DNA of 64,000 nt from Pseudomonas asplenii (GCF_900105475.1 NZ_LT629777.1:5084001-5148000); one strand, 5' to 3'. Shown: positions 15,844 to 25,155, counted from the first letter of the stretch. Program-made: numbers and translations. Notes: generated from the letters alone by a model not told the origin.

Positions 15844-16496
15844 GCCGCTTCAAGAATGAAGTGAGCCGCTTGCAGGCCCACGTCACCTCCCTGCGTGCCA
15901 GTTGCGGCCTGCTGTTCGGTGTGGCCCTACTGCTGGGGCTGGGTTGGTGGGACGCACCGAAAAACCTGACCATCAACATCCCGCCGGACTTGCGTTCAGG
16001 CAGCACGCGCAAATGGTGGGAAGTACCGCCGGAGTCGGTCTATACCTTCGGGCTGTACATCTTCCAGCAACTCAACCGCTGGCCCACCGATGGCGAGAAA
16101 GACTATCTGCACGCCATCCACAAGCTCTCCGCCTACCTCACGCCCCACTGCACGGCCTTGCTGGAGGAAGACTTCCAGCAGCGCCAGACCGCCGGCGAAC
16201 TTCGTAGCCGCACCCGAGGGGTTTTCGAGATTCCCGAGCGCAGCTACGGCCAGTCCCCGCAACGGCGAGTCAAGGTGCTGGGGCGTGACCAATGGGTACT
16301 CAATCTCGACCTCGCCACCGAAGAGTTCTACGGCTCGGAGCGGGTCAAGCAGAGCTTCGTGCGCTACCCGCTCAAGGTGGTGCGCCGGGACATCGATCCG
16401 GAGAAAAACCCGTTCGGCCTGGCCCTGGACTGCTACGACGGCGCGCCGCAGCGCATCAGCACCTGGTCGTCTAACGACGACGCCAATCCCCGGTAA
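15840..16496 (+). CDS. Conjugative transfer protein, TIGR03746 (DUF2895) family, VirB8/TraE-like
   Basis: The 218-residue protein has a short cytosolic N-terminus, one transmembrane helix (about 18-38) and a periplasmic domain. NLTINIPPDLRSG, WWEVPPESVYTFG and FQQLNRWPTDGEKDY are the family-typical stretches. By position and topology it corresponds to VirB8/TraE of other T4SSs, part of the inner-membrane scaffold. It starts inside the TIGR03750 stop and is followed after 11 nt by the TIGR03749 gene. Confidence 0.85.
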   Translation: MSRFKNEVSRLQAHVTSLRASCGLLFGVALLLGLGWWDAPKNLTINIPPDLRSGSTRKWWEVPPESVYTFGLYIFQQLNRWPTDGEKDYLHAIHKLSAYLTPHCTALLEEDFQQRQTAGELRSRTRGVFEIPERSYGQSPQRRVKVLGRDQWVLNLDLATEEFYGSERVKQSFVRYPLKVVRRDIDPEKNPFGLALDCYDGAPQRISTWSSNDDANPR

Positions 16497-16507
16497 GGAC
16501 ACCCCTG

Positions 16508-17386
16508 ATGCGCCACACCTGCTTTTTCATCGCCCTTTGCCTGGGCCACGGCGCGGCACACGGCGTCGAGCTGATGACCTGGGAACGCCTGCCCCTGGCC
16601 GTGCCGTTACAGGTGGGTCAAGAGCGTGTGCTGTTCATCGACCAGAACGTGCGGGTCGGCGTACCCCGCTCGCTCGGCGACAAGCTGCGTATCCAGAGTA
16701 CGGGCGGCACCTTGTACCTGCGGGCCAATGCGCCGATCGAACCGACCCGGCTGCAACTGCAGGACGTGCACAGCGGTGAACTCATCCTGATCGATATCGC
16801 GGCCAGCGATCGGCAAGGCGCGACGGCCCTTGAGCCGATCCGCATCGTCAAGGGCGTCACCCGGCCTGCCCGTTATGCCGGCGCTTCGACGACCTCGCCG
16901 CGAAAAGACAGAAACGAGCGAACCGACAAGGCCCATACCAGCCGGGAGACACCGATACCGGTCACCCTGACCCGCTACGCGGCGCAAAATCTCTACGCCC
17001 CGCTGCGGACGGTGGAACCGTTGCCGGATGTGGTCGCGATGCAGCTACGCCGATCACCGGATCTTTCCAGCCTGCTGCCCAGCCAGCCGGTGTCGCCCCA
17101 TCTGCTGGGGGCCTGGCAACTGGACGATTACATCGTCAGCGCGGTCAGGCTGAAAAACCTCGCCAAGACCACTCTCGCGCTCGACCCGCGCGAGCTGCAG
17201 GGCGACTTCATCAGTGCCACCTTCCAGCATGCCTACCTGGGTGCCAGCGGCCAGCCCAGCGACACGACGGTGGTCTATCTGGTGACACGCGGACGCGACC
17301 TCGCGCAATCGCTGCTGCCCACAATCAGCCCGTTCGGTGGAGAGCAGCGCGCCAATACCCTGCGGGGGAATGCCGATGAAAAGTAA
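16508..17386 (+). CDS. ICE protein, TIGR03749 family (TraK/VirB9-like)
   Basis: The 292-residue exported protein has a signal peptide ending near AAHG and a beta-rich body: MTWERLPLAVPLQVGQERVLF and GTLYLRANAPIEPTRLQLQD, as in TIGR03749. A Lys/Arg/Thr-rich linker is near residue 135, and the C-terminal region (YIVSAVRLKNLAK) is conserved in the family. It is probably the TraK/VirB9-like part of the outer-membrane core complex. Its end overlaps the next gene by 11 nt. Confidence 0.82.
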   Translation: MRHTCFFIALCLGHGAAHGVELMTWERLPLAVPLQVGQERVLFIDQNVRVGVPRSLGDKLRIQSTGGTLYLRANAPIEPTRLQLQDVHSGELILIDIAASDRQGATALEPIRIVKGVTRPARYAGASTTSPRKDRNERTDKAHTSRETPIPVTLTRYAAQNLYAPLRTVEPLPDVVAMQLRRSPDLSSLLPSQPVSPHLLGAWQLDDYIVSAVRLKNLAKTTLALDPRELQGDFISATFQHAYLGASGQPSDTTVVYLVTRGRDLAQSLLPTISPFGGEQRANTLRGNADEK

Positions 17387-18836
17387 TGCCCTGCTCAAAT
17401 GGTTGCTGCTTCCCCTGGTGCTGCTGGCACTGTTTGGCCTGCTGCGGGCCTGTTCCGGCAAGGACGCGGGGCAAGACCCCTCCGACCAGAGCGGGCACCG
17501 TCTGACCCCTGAGGAAATGAAACAACTGGGGATCGACGGCGACACCCCGCACGACACCGTCGCCACCCTGGTCGCCCAGACCAAGGCCATGCGCGAGGAA
17601 CTCAAGGCGCTGCTCGCCGAGAACAAGGACCAGCAGGAGGAAAACACCCGCCTGCGCCAGCGCGACAGCGAGATCGACCAGCGCATCCAGAAGATCCTCA
17701 ATACCGAATTGCAGCGCAGCCCACAGGGTTCCAGCCAGGGACTGAGCCCACAACAGCGGCAGAGCCTGCTGGAAGACTTGCAGCAGAAGCTGTCGACTCA
17801 ATTCCTGGGCAGGCAGGACCCGGACCTGCCCATTGGCCTCGGTCTCGAGCCGGGCGACGAAAGCCGCTTCGCCCAGGACGAACTGGTCTGGACCGAGCCT
17901 CAGGACGCGAGTGCCCTCGACCACCAGGGCAAGCCGCTGGCTGCGGCCTCCGGCAAGGCCACGCAGGGCCTGCTGTTCCCCAACGCCTTCAACAGCGGGA
18001 GCGATCAGGGCCAACCGAAGGAAAACACCGGTGCCGTCAGCCGCGACCTGAGCAACGCTGAAACCCAGGCGTCTGCCAGCCCCGTCTACACCCTGCCGGA
18101 AAACAGCACCCTGACCGGCTCCGTCGCCATGACCGCGCTGATCGGACGGGTCCCGGTGGACGGCGTGGTCAATGACCCCTACCCCTTCAAGGTACTGATC
18201 GGCCCGGACAACCTGACCGCCAATGGCATCGACCTGCCAGACGTCGCTGGCGCCGTGCTCAGCGGTACGGCCGCTGGCGACTGGACCCTGTCCTGCGTAC
18301 GCGGGCAGATCCTCAGCCTCACCTTCGTCTTCCAGGACGGGCGCATACGCACCTTGCCGACGCCACAAAAGCTGACCAGCCGACAGGGCAACAGCCAAGC
18401 GACCGGCGCCTCGTCCGGCAAGATCCAGGGCGGCATCGGCTGGCTCAGCGACCCGTATGGCGTGCCCTGCATTGCCGGCGAACGACGCTCCAATGCCCAA
18501 CAGTACCTGGCCAGCCGAAGCCTGATCACTGCCGCCGGAGCCGGTGTCGCGGCGCTGCTCGAAGCCGACAAGGCCGATACCGGTACCGTCCTCACGCCCG
18601 GCGGAGCCACGGTCGGCGCCGGTCCGTCGGCGCTCAACAGCGTTCTCTCCGGCGGCGTGAAAGACGTCGGCGACTGGGTCAACAAGCTTTATGGCCAGGC
18701 CTTCGCGGCGGTCTATGTGCAGCCTGGCGCCCAAGTGGCCGTGCACCTGGACCGGCAACTGGAGATCGACTACGAAACCCTTGGCCGCCAGGTGCGGCAC
18801 GTTGCAGGAGCAGCCCATGCCACTACCCTCGATTAA
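17376..18836 (+). CDS. ICE protein, TIGR03752 family (TraB/VirB10-like)
   Basis: The 486-residue protein has one N-terminal membrane anchor (about 8-24), a coiled coil rich in Glu/Gln/Arg (about 65-115) and a C-terminal beta-barrel-like domain with an alanine/glycine hydrophobic segment (about 390-405, AGAGVAALLEA) and YVQPGAQVAVHLDRQLEIDY near the end. This matches the VirB10/TraB organisation, which spans both membranes. The ATG at 17376 lies within the upstream gene and is preferred over an in-frame start at 17337. It overlaps the lipoprotein gene by 20 nt. Confidence 0.85.
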   Translation: MKSNALLKWLLLPLVLLALFGLLRACSGKDAGQDPSDQSGHRLTPEEMKQLGIDGDTPHDTVATLVAQTKAMREELKALLAENKDQQEENTRLRQRDSEIDQRIQKILNTELQRSPQGSSQGLSPQQRQSLLEDLQQKLSTQFLGRQDPDLPIGLGLEPGDESRFAQDELVWTEPQDASALDHQGKPLAAASGKATQGLLFPNAFNSGSDQGQPKENTGAVSRDLSNAETQASASPVYTLPENSTLTGSVAMTALIGRVPVDGVVNDPYPFKVLIGPDNLTANGIDLPDVAGAVLSGTAAGDWTLSCVRGQILSLTFVFQDGRIRTLPTPQKLTSRQGNSQATGASSGKIQGGIGWLSDPYGVPCIAGERRSNAQQYLASRSLITAAGAGVAALLEADKADTGTVLTPGGATVGAGPSALNSVLSGGVKDVGDWVNKLYGQAFAAVYVQPGAQVAVHLDRQLEIDYETLGRQVRHVAGAAHATTLD

Positions 18837-19236
18837 GCCACTGCCCAGCCTGCTGTTGGGCTTGCTGCTCGCCAGCGGCTGCAGCACCGACAAGGCGCAC
18901 CTGCTGCCCCATGGTTCGCAGACCATGACGGATATCTGGGACAGCCAGTCCGGGCACGCCACCCAAGCGCCCTTGAACCGCCGTCTCGAAGACACGCGCC
19001 AGACCCTGAACCGCCCAATCGACGAGCGCCCGACCGACACGCCCGGTTATACCCGAACCGCCCGGAACGAGATCCACAGCCAGTTCAAGCGCCTGCCCAA
19101 CCCGGACCTGGTGATGTACGTCTTTGCGCATCTGGCCGGCTCCGATCCGGTACCGGTGCCGGGCTACAGCACGGTGTTTCCCTTCTACCAACGGGTGCAA
19201 TACGCCTTGCCCGGCGAACGCACGGAGCAATACTGA
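18817..19236 (+). CDS. ICE lipoprotein, TIGR03751 family (TraV/VirB7-like)
   Basis: The 139-residue lipoprotein has a lipobox LLASGC (Cys near residue 22). The mature part contains RNEIHSQFKRLPNPDLVMYVFAH and VPGYSTVFPFYQRVQYA, which are the conserved segments of TIGR03751. AGGAG lies 6 nt before the ATG. Such proteins stabilise the outer-membrane core together with the VirB9- and VirB10-like partners. It overlaps the upstream gene, and its stop shares one base with the TraC start. Confidence 0.85.
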   Translation: MPLPSIKPLPSLLLGLLLASGCSTDKAHLLPHGSQTMTDIWDSQSGHATQAPLNRRLEDTRQTLNRPIDERPTDTPGYTRTARNEIHSQFKRLPNPDLVMYVFAHLAGSDPVPVPGYSTVFPFYQRVQYALPGERTEQY

Positions 19237-21998
19237 TGCCATCGAAACAGCGCAAACCCGCCACCGAAGCCGATGAGCAGGCCCTCTATAGCGTCACCCC
19301 CAGTTTCGTCGAACTATTGCCCTGGGTCGAGTTCCTGCCCGAGTCGCAATGCCTGCTGCTGGAGGATGGCGAGTCGGTGGCGGCGTTCTTCGAGCTCACC
19401 GCCATCGGCACCGAGGGACGCGAGGCGAGTTGGCTGCGCAACGTGCGCGATGCTCTGGAGAACGCCCTGCAAGACAGCTTCGACGAACTGGAGCAACAGC
19501 CCTGGGTCCTGCAACTCTATGCCCAGGACGAAACCGACTGGGAGGGCTATCTGCAGACACTCGGCGCCTACGTCCAGCCGCGCGCCCATGGCTCGGCGTT
19601 CACCCGCTGCTATCTGCGGATGTTCGGCCAGCATCTGGAGGCGCTGTCGCAAGCGGGCGGACTGTTCGAAGACACGGCGGTCACCCAGCTGCCCTGGCGC
19701 GGGCAATGCCGCAAAATCCGCCTGGTGGTGTACCGGCGCAGCAAGGGCACGCCGAGGCAACGCGGACAAAACAGCGAGCAGGCGCTCAACAGCCTGTGCG
19801 AACGCCTGGTCGGCGGCCTGGGCAATGCCGGCGTGAAAGCCCGCCGCCTCGATGGCGCGCAGATCCACCATTGGCTGCTGCGCTGGTTCAATCCGCAACC
19901 GGATCTGCTGGGCGACACCCCGCAGGATCGCAAGCGCTTCTACCAACAGGCCGGCTATCCGCCGGATGACGCCGACGATGAACTGTCGTTGGCCAGCGGC
20001 ACTGACTTCGCCCAACGCCTGTTCTTCGAACAACCCAGCTCGGACAGGGAGCATGGGCTGTGGTACTTCGACCGGATGCCCCACCGTGTCGTGGTGCTCG
20101 ACCGCCTGCGTAACGCGCCGATGACCGGCCACCTGACCGGAGAAACGGCCAAGGGTGGCGACGCCATCAACGCCCTGTTCGATCAGATGCCCGAAGACAC
20201 CGTACTCTGCATCACGCTGGTGATCACCCCGCAGGACAATCTGGAGGCGCACCTCAACCACCTGGCCAAGAAATCCGTGGGCGATACCCTGGCGTCCGAA
20301 CAGACGCGGGACGACGTGCAGCAGGCTCGCTCGCACCTGGGCAGCGCCCACAAACTGTACCGCGCCGCCGTGGCGTTCTACCTGCGCGGCGAGAATCTTG
20401 AGGTGCTTGATCGGCGCACCTTGCAACTCAACAATGTGATGCTCAACGCCGGGCTGCAGCCGGTACGCGACGAGCATGAAGTCGCCCCCCTCAACAGCTA
20501 CCTGCGCTGGCTGCCGTGCGTATTCAACCCCGGCGTACGCCACAGCGAGTGGTACACCCAGCTGATGTTCGTCCAGCACGTCGCCAACCTGGCGCCGATC
20601 TGGGGGCGCAGTGAAGGCACCGGGCATCCCGGCTTTACCTTCTTCAATCGCGGCGGCGGGCCATTGACCTTCGACCCTCTCAACCGCCTCGATCGGCAGA
20701 TGAACGCCCATCTGTTCCTGTTCGGCCCGACCGGCGCCGGCAAGTCGGCCACCCTCAACAACCTGCTCAACCAGGTGGTTGCGATGTATCGGCCACGGCT
20801 GTTCATCGCCGAGGCCGGCAACAGCTTCGGCCTGTTTGCCGACTTCGCCCGGCGCCTGGGCCTGAAGGTCCACCGGGTCAAACTCGCACCCGGTTCCGGC
20901 GTCAGCCTGGCCCCCTTCGCCGATGCCCACCGACTGGTGGACACACCGACCAGGGCGATGCTTGCGGACACCGATGAACTCGATGAAAACGACGGCGACG
21001 AGCGCGATGTACTCGGCGAACTCGAAATCACCGCGCGCCTGATGATCACCGGCGGCGAAGACAAGGAAGAGCAACGCCTGACCCGTGCCGACCGCAGCCT
21101 GATTCGCCAGAGCCTGCTCAACGCCGCCCAGGCCTGCACCGCACGGGGCAAGACCGTGCTGACCGAGGACGTACGCGATGCCTTGCGCGACATGGGCCAG
21201 GATAGCGGCCTGCCGGAACCACGCCGCCTGCGCCTGCAGGAAATGGCCGATGCCATGGACATGTTCTGCCAGGGTGCCGACGGTGACCTGTTCAACCGCG
21301 ACGGCACACCCTGGCCGGAAGCCGACATCACCCTGGTGGACCTCGCGACCTACGCCCGCGAGGGCTACAACGCCCAACTGTCGATTGCCTATATCTCGCT
21401 GATCAATACCGTGAACAACATCGCCGAACGTGACCAGATGCTCGGACGACCGATCATCAACGTCACCGACGAAGGCCATATCATCACCAAGAACCCGCTG
21501 CTGTCGCCCTACGTGGTGAAGATCACCAAGATGTGGCGCAAGCTCGGTGCCTGGTTCTGGCTCGCCACCCAGAACGTCGACGACCTGCCCAAGGCCGCAG
21601 AACCGATGCTGAACATGATCGAATGGTGGATCTGCCTGAACATGCCGCCGGATGAGGTCAACAAGATCGCCCGCTTCCGCTCGCTCACCGACGCGCAGAA
21701 AACCCTGATGCTGTCCGCCCGCAAGGAGTCGGGGAAATTCACCGAGGGGGTGATCCTGTCCAAGTCCATGGAGGTGCTATTTCGCGCGGTACCGCCAAGC
21801 CTCTACCTGACCATGGCGATGACGGAGCCGGAAGAAAAGGCCGAACGCTTTGCACTGATGAATGCCCGGGGCATCAGCGAACTGGAGGCAGCCATGGCCG
21901 TGGCCCAACGGATGGATCAGGCGCGCGGCATCACTACACTGGCAGAAGGTGCGGCCTACATCGATTACCGTGACGAAGAGGCAGAGCCGCCGCGATAA
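19236..21998 (+). CDS. Conjugative transfer ATPase, TraC/VirB4-like (TIGR03744 family)
   Basis: The 920-residue cytosolic ATPase powers assembly and substrate transfer. Walker A is FGPTGAGKSATLNNLL (about 495-510) and the Walker B-like segment is PIINVTDEGHIIT (about 736-748). Downstream come KMWRKLGAWFWLATQN and the characteristic LNMIEWWICLNMP. Length equals the family norm and there is no frameshift. It starts at TGATG overlapping the lipoprotein gene. An intact ATPase without the TraD coupling ATPase points either to a remnant element or to a secretion role that does not need TraD. Confidence 0.9.
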   Translation: MPSKQRKPATEADEQALYSVTPSFVELLPWVEFLPESQCLLLEDGESVAAFFELTAIGTEGREASWLRNVRDALENALQDSFDELEQQPWVLQLYAQDETDWEGYLQTLGAYVQPRAHGSAFTRCYLRMFGQHLEALSQAGGLFEDTAVTQLPWRGQCRKIRLVVYRRSKGTPRQRGQNSEQALNSLCERLVGGLGNAGVKARRLDGAQIHHWLLRWFNPQPDLLGDTPQDRKRFYQQAGYPPDDADDELSLASGTDFAQRLFFEQPSSDREHGLWYFDRMPHRVVVLDRLRNAPMTGHLTGETAKGGDAINALFDQMPEDTVLCITLVITPQDNLEAHLNHLAKKSVGDTLASEQTRDDVQQARSHLGSAHKLYRAAVAFYLRGENLEVLDRRTLQLNNVMLNAGLQPVRDEHEVAPLNSYLRWLPCVFNPGVRHSEWYTQLMFVQHVANLAPIWGRSEGTGHPGFTFFNRGGGPLTFDPLNRLDRQMNAHLFLFGPTGAGKSATLNNLLNQVVAMYRPRLFIAEAGNSFGLFADFARRLGLKVHRVKLAPGSGVSLAPFADAHRLVDTPTRAMLADTDELDENDGDERDVLGELEITARLMITGGEDKEEQRLTRADRSLIRQSLLNAAQACTARGKTVLTEDVRDALRDMGQDSGLPEPRRLRLQEMADAMDMFCQGADGDLFNRDGTPWPEADITLVDLATYAREGYNAQLSIAYISLINTVNNIAERDQMLGRPIINVTDEGHIITKNPLLSPYVVKITKMWRKLGAWFWLATQNVDDLPKAAEPMLNMIEWWICLNMPPDEVNKIARFRSLTDAQKTLMLSARKESGKFTEGVILSKSMEVLFRAVPPSLYLTMAMTEPEEKAERFALMNARGISELEAAMAVAQRMDQARGITTLAEGAAYIDYRDEEAEPPR

Positions 21999-22084
21999 AA
22001 GCGGCAACCCGCAAAACAGTTTTCCGGCTGTGATCACCCAGGTTTTTCGCGAGGATTCGGTTTTCTGTCAACCGGACCCTCGCC

Positions 22085-22498
22085 ATGACGAACCCTCTGC
22101 TCCTGCGACTGCTGCGACTGTGTAGCCCCGCGACCCTGCTTGCCTGCCTATCTCCCTGCCTGGCTGAAACCTGGGTCATCACCGATTCGGCACACCCCGT
22201 CGACCTGCCGGCCGATACGCAACTGATCCAGCTCGACCGTCTCGATCAACTGGAAGTCAGTCTTTTTCAGGATCTGCCCGCTGACCCCGCCCAGGCCCAA
22301 GCGGCCTTCAAGGAGCACATGACGGCCGATGCCGCAGCCGATATCGATCGCGCTCATCAAGACATCGTCAATGCCTGGAGTCTGGGGGTCAGCAAGATTC
22401 CGGCCGTCGTCGTCGACCGGCAGTACGTCGTCTACGGCGACCCGAACGTTGCGCGTGCGCTGACGAAAATCGAGCATTTTCGTCGGGCCAGCCGATAA
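22085..22498 (+). CDS. ICE protein, TIGR03757 (DUF1525) family
   Basis: The 137-residue exported protein has a signal peptide ending near CLA and the sequence ETWVITDSAHPV, a variable linker, then WSLGVSKIPAVVVDRQYVVYGDPNVARAL, typical of TIGR03757/DUF1525. The fold is thioredoxin-like without a CxxC pair. In PFGI-1-type elements it is followed by TIGR03756 (TraU-like) and TIGR03755 genes; here only 41 nt separate it from a convergent, unrelated ICE gene. The 86 nt upstream of it carry no other feature. Confidence 0.85.
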   Translation: MTNPLLLRLLRLCSPATLLACLSPCLAETWVITDSAHPVDLPADTQLIQLDRLDQLEVSLFQDLPADPAQAQAAFKEHMTADAAADIDRAHQDIVNAWSLGVSKIPAVVVDRQYVVYGDPNVARALTKIEHFRRASR

Positions 22499-22539
22499 GG
22501 GCCTGCACATGTCGGGTCGCCGGGGACCTACCGATGGAT

Positions 22540-23310
22540 TCAGTCGTTGGCCCGCAACCGTGCGACCGGGTGCTCATCGACCCCGGGCACGGCGGCAGGC
22601 CAGGAGCCCTCCAGCGCAAGCCCGTCAGCCGCCACGCCGAGTCGACTCCCGATCAGCGGCGGCGCGAAATCGGCACGGCGGCTGCCCTCCAGCACGTCCA
22701 ATGGCAACTCGCCAAACAGCGCCCTGGCCTGGCGAGCCTGGTCGTTATCGGCGGCGAAATCGGCCCGCGTCACCCCCGAACTGCGGTACTGGCGAGGCAA
22801 CCCGAACAGGCCGCGCAACTGGCGAGCGCCGGCATGGATCCGGCTTTCCATCTCTCGCCGATCAATCAGCGCCACGTGATGAGCCTGCAGCAGGCGACGG
22901 ACGATATTGTCATAGGCGATCAGCAGGTACATCGCCAGGTAGCCGTACTGAGTGGTGATCACGATGGGCAGTCGTACCGGCCGGATATTGAAGTTTTCCT
23001 CCACGCTGATCGCGTCCGGGAAGGCTCTCATGAGCAGTTCCAGGTTATCCTGAATCAGCGCCAACTCGGCCTTGCAGCCTTGCAATCGTTCCTGGATGCG
23101 CAGCATCCAGAGATCGGCGTAGGGATCGCCCTGCTCGGCGCCCTGCGTCACTCTCCTGATCGCGCTGACGAAACCGTTGAAACCGATGATTGCGGTTTTC
23201 TCCTCGCTGGCCGCCCGGCCTTGCCAGAGACGTACGGCATGAAAGGTATGCAACGTCAGTTGCATGGCGCTGCGCAGAGGACCGAGTTTACCTTCGATGA
23301 CATCGAACAT
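22540..23310 (-). CDS. Integrating conjugative element protein, PFL_4669 family (TIGR03761-like)
   Basis: The 256-residue protein matches the PFL_4669 family: LGPLRSAMQLTLHTFHAVRLWQGR at the start, IIGFNGFVSAIRRVTQGAEQGDPYADLWMLRI in the middle, and NIRPVRLPIVITTQYGYLAMYLLIAYD after that. AGGAG sits 6 nt before the chosen ATG. Its role is unknown. In PFGI-1 it lies in the replication/partition part, away from the T4SS genes, so its close convergent position beside the TIGR03757 gene suggests that intervening DNA was lost or rearranged. Confidence 0.78.
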   Translation of the reverse strand: MFDVIEGKLGPLRSAMQLTLHTFHAVRLWQGRAASEEKTAIIGFNGFVSAIRRVTQGAEQGDPYADLWMLRIQERLQGCKAELALIQDNLELLMRAFPDAISVEENFNIRPVRLPIVITTQYGYLAMYLLIAYDNIVRRLLQAHHVALIDRREMESRIHAGARQLRGLFGLPRQYRSSGVTRADFAADNDQARQARALFGELPLDVLEGSRRADFAPPLIGSRLGVAADGLALEGSWPAAVPGVDEHPVARLRAND

Positions 23311-23400
23311 GGGTTGCTCCTGACTGGGATATCGGAGCCTCAGTGTCATCAGGAACAAAACCGCCAGCAGCCGGAAAACAGAATCGGGAGGGTAAGGTTT

Positions 23401-24876
23401 TCAGCCTTGTGCCGCCTTCCAGCCGTCAGCCGGCACGGGCACGTCCGCCTCGAACCAGCCTGGCCACGAGCTCTGATGTCGTGTCTCGACCTCAATGCAG
23501 GGGATCAGCCGATCGGTCAGTACCGCCTCCTGCCCAACCGCCTTGGCCGTGCGGTACTTGACGCTGTGTACACACTCGCGGTCGCCAAACTCGCAGCGAT
23601 TGAGCCGGGTGCCACCGCATGGCCCGTTGGCCAATCCCTTCGGACAGGTCTCCGGACAGATGTACAGGGTGTCTTCAAGGCGACAACGGCCGCAGGTGTC
23701 GCAGCCGACCAGTGGGCGTTTGAGACTGCGCTCCACCCGGTGCAACCAGCCCGCGCCAGTGGCTGTGGACCACAGCGGACGCGTCACCACCCAACCGAAT
23801 GCCTGGCTCAGCCGGCTCGTGCGGTTGAACAGGTGCGAGTGAACACCAGACATCAGGCAATAGCGGACCTTCTCCCGGCGGGACGCTTGAACGTACGACT
23901 CGCCAAGGCGCCAGTTCGACGCGCCGGCATGAAACGTCACCCCTGGAATATCAGGCATGCTCCAACTGGCCATCCAGGCCGCGTCCCACTGCGCCTGGGT
24001 GTGAAGGCTGGCTTGCCAATCCGTGAGCGCCTGTTCGAGCGCCTGCAGTTGCTTGAGCTGGTGAACACCGGAGAGATGAATGCCCGCATATCCCATTCGC
24101 TGTAAACCGATGATCTGCAGAGCGAGACGACTGATGCTGCGTTCCTGGGCATAAGCCTTGGACACCGCCTCTTCGGCCTCCAGCAGATCACGCATCGATT
24201 GCGTGATAACGACGCCAGCGACCTGATCGAGCATCGCCGCACGCGCCTTGGTCAGTCCCATGACACAGGCCAACAGCGGTTTGGGCGTTGCCTGCCGGCT
24301 CATCCAGGCCAACGCCTCACGCTGCTTCGCGATGTCGAAACCCAGTTGCAGCGTGAGGAAATCCGCGCCGGCGGCCAGTTTCTTCTCAGCCTTGAAGTAT
24401 TGTGCCGCGCCCTCTTCCTCGCAGTACTTGAAGGGATTGAGCGCAGCCCCCAGCAGCCATTCCGGCCGGGCCTGGCGAGCGATCTGCAACGCCGGAACCG
24501 ACTCCAGGTAGCGCACCAGCCGCTGTCCGGGATCATGGCCGGGCAAGCGGTCCCCCGTGAGCATCAGCAGCTCATCCAGCCCGGCCGCCGCCATCCGCTC
24601 GAGTTGCGCCAGCAGTTCGCGGCGCTCCCGGTCCTTGCCGGAAAAATGCACCAGTGCGGAGCGCGAACCATTGAACTCGGCTATCGCATCCAACGGCGAC
24701 AGGTCGAGATTGCCACCGACCCGATCGGCAACGGCGGCGATCATCGGCCAGCCGCAGAGCGTCGAGCGCTGCATGAGCTGCTCGAAAGCGCCGAAGTGCT
24801 GGGCGGAAGGTTTGGGGACGAATTCGACCAGGCACACGAATGCCTGTTCGCCCAGTGCATTTTTCAACAAGCCCAT
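23401..24876 (-). CDS. Methylenetetrahydrofolate reductase-like protein with cysteine-rich C-terminal domain
   Basis: The 491-residue protein has an N-terminal MetF-like TIM barrel (about 1-290; VCLVEFVPKPSAQHFGAFEQLM, LLMLTGDRLPGHDPGQRL and AAGADFLTLQLGFDI correspond to flavin/folate-site segments). The C-terminal domain is of the MTHFR_C type with clustered cysteines (CDTCGRCRLE, CPETCPKGLANGPCGGT, CEFGDREC), likely binding zinc or an Fe-S cluster. The length far exceeds the ~290 residues of classical MetF, so this is a specialised paralogue. Its role in C1 metabolism, perhaps demethylation, is inferred. It is monocistronic; 24877-25155 shows no other gene. Confidence 0.8.
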   Translation of the reverse strand: MGLLKNALGEQAFVCLVEFVPKPSAQHFGAFEQLMQRSTLCGWPMIAAVADRVGGNLDLSPLDAIAEFNGSRSALVHFSGKDRERRELLAQLERMAAAGLDELLMLTGDRLPGHDPGQRLVRYLESVPALQIARQARPEWLLGAALNPFKYCEEEGAAQYFKAEKKLAAGADFLTLQLGFDIAKQREALAWMSRQATPKPLLACVMGLTKARAAMLDQVAGVVITQSMRDLLEAEEAVSKAYAQERSISRLALQIIGLQRMGYAGIHLSGVHQLKQLQALEQALTDWQASLHTQAQWDAAWMASWSMPDIPGVTFHAGASNWRLGESYVQASRREKVRYCLMSGVHSHLFNRTSRLSQAFGWVVTRPLWSTATGAGWLHRVERSLKRPLVGCDTCGRCRLEDTLYICPETCPKGLANGPCGGTRLNRCEFGDRECVHSVKYRTAKAVGQEAVLTDRLIPCIEVETRHQSSWPGWFEADVPVPADGWKAAQG

Positions 24877-25155
24877 TGATCGTCAGTACCTGGCTGGAAT
24901 CGCGCCTACGCGCAGTAGTCTTGTGGCAGATATTCTGCGATATCCGCAGATCGGGCCATGTCCAGAACCGCAGAAAACGGGTCGAAAAAAGACATCGTGC
25001 CGGTCTCCAGCCGCCACACTCTATCCATCATTCATGGCGGTCGAACCTGCATGCCTACATTTTAAAATTTGCAAGTCTTACACGGCCTCCCGAAACAAAA
25101 AGTTACTCAATATCTCCCCTACCGATAGACGGCTATTGATAAGCAATTGGAATAT

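Larger units (their letters stand above)
11785..23310. mobile_element. Partial GI-type (PFGI-1/ICE) conjugation gene block
   Basis: Thirteen or so consecutive genes match families known from PFGI-1 and related integrative conjugative elements: PilL-like, TIGR03759, transglycosylase, TIGR03765, TIGR03750, TIGR03746, TIGR03749, TIGR03752, TIGR03751, TraC-like ATPase, TIGR03757 and, reversed, the PFL_4669 family. Coupling ATPase TraD, relaxase, the RAQPRD/TIGR03758/TIGR03745 small proteins, TIGR03747, the TraU-like genes, integrase and att repeats are not found in the window. The remaining genes are undamaged. It is either an ICE remnant or a retained secretion apparatus. Confidence 0.75.

Noticed and set aside
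17325..19040. 571-codon open frame opposite the TIGR03752 gene
   Set aside because: Antisense to an intact, recognisable ICE gene; no family features in its translation.
19314..21479. 721-codon open frame antisense to the TraC ATPase gene
   Set aside because: The plus-strand gene has Walker motifs and family length; the antisense frame is a codon-bias artefact.
11785..23310. A complete, transferable ICE
   Set aside because: No integrase, relaxase, coupling protein, origin of transfer or flanking direct repeat at a tRNA gene could be found in the window.
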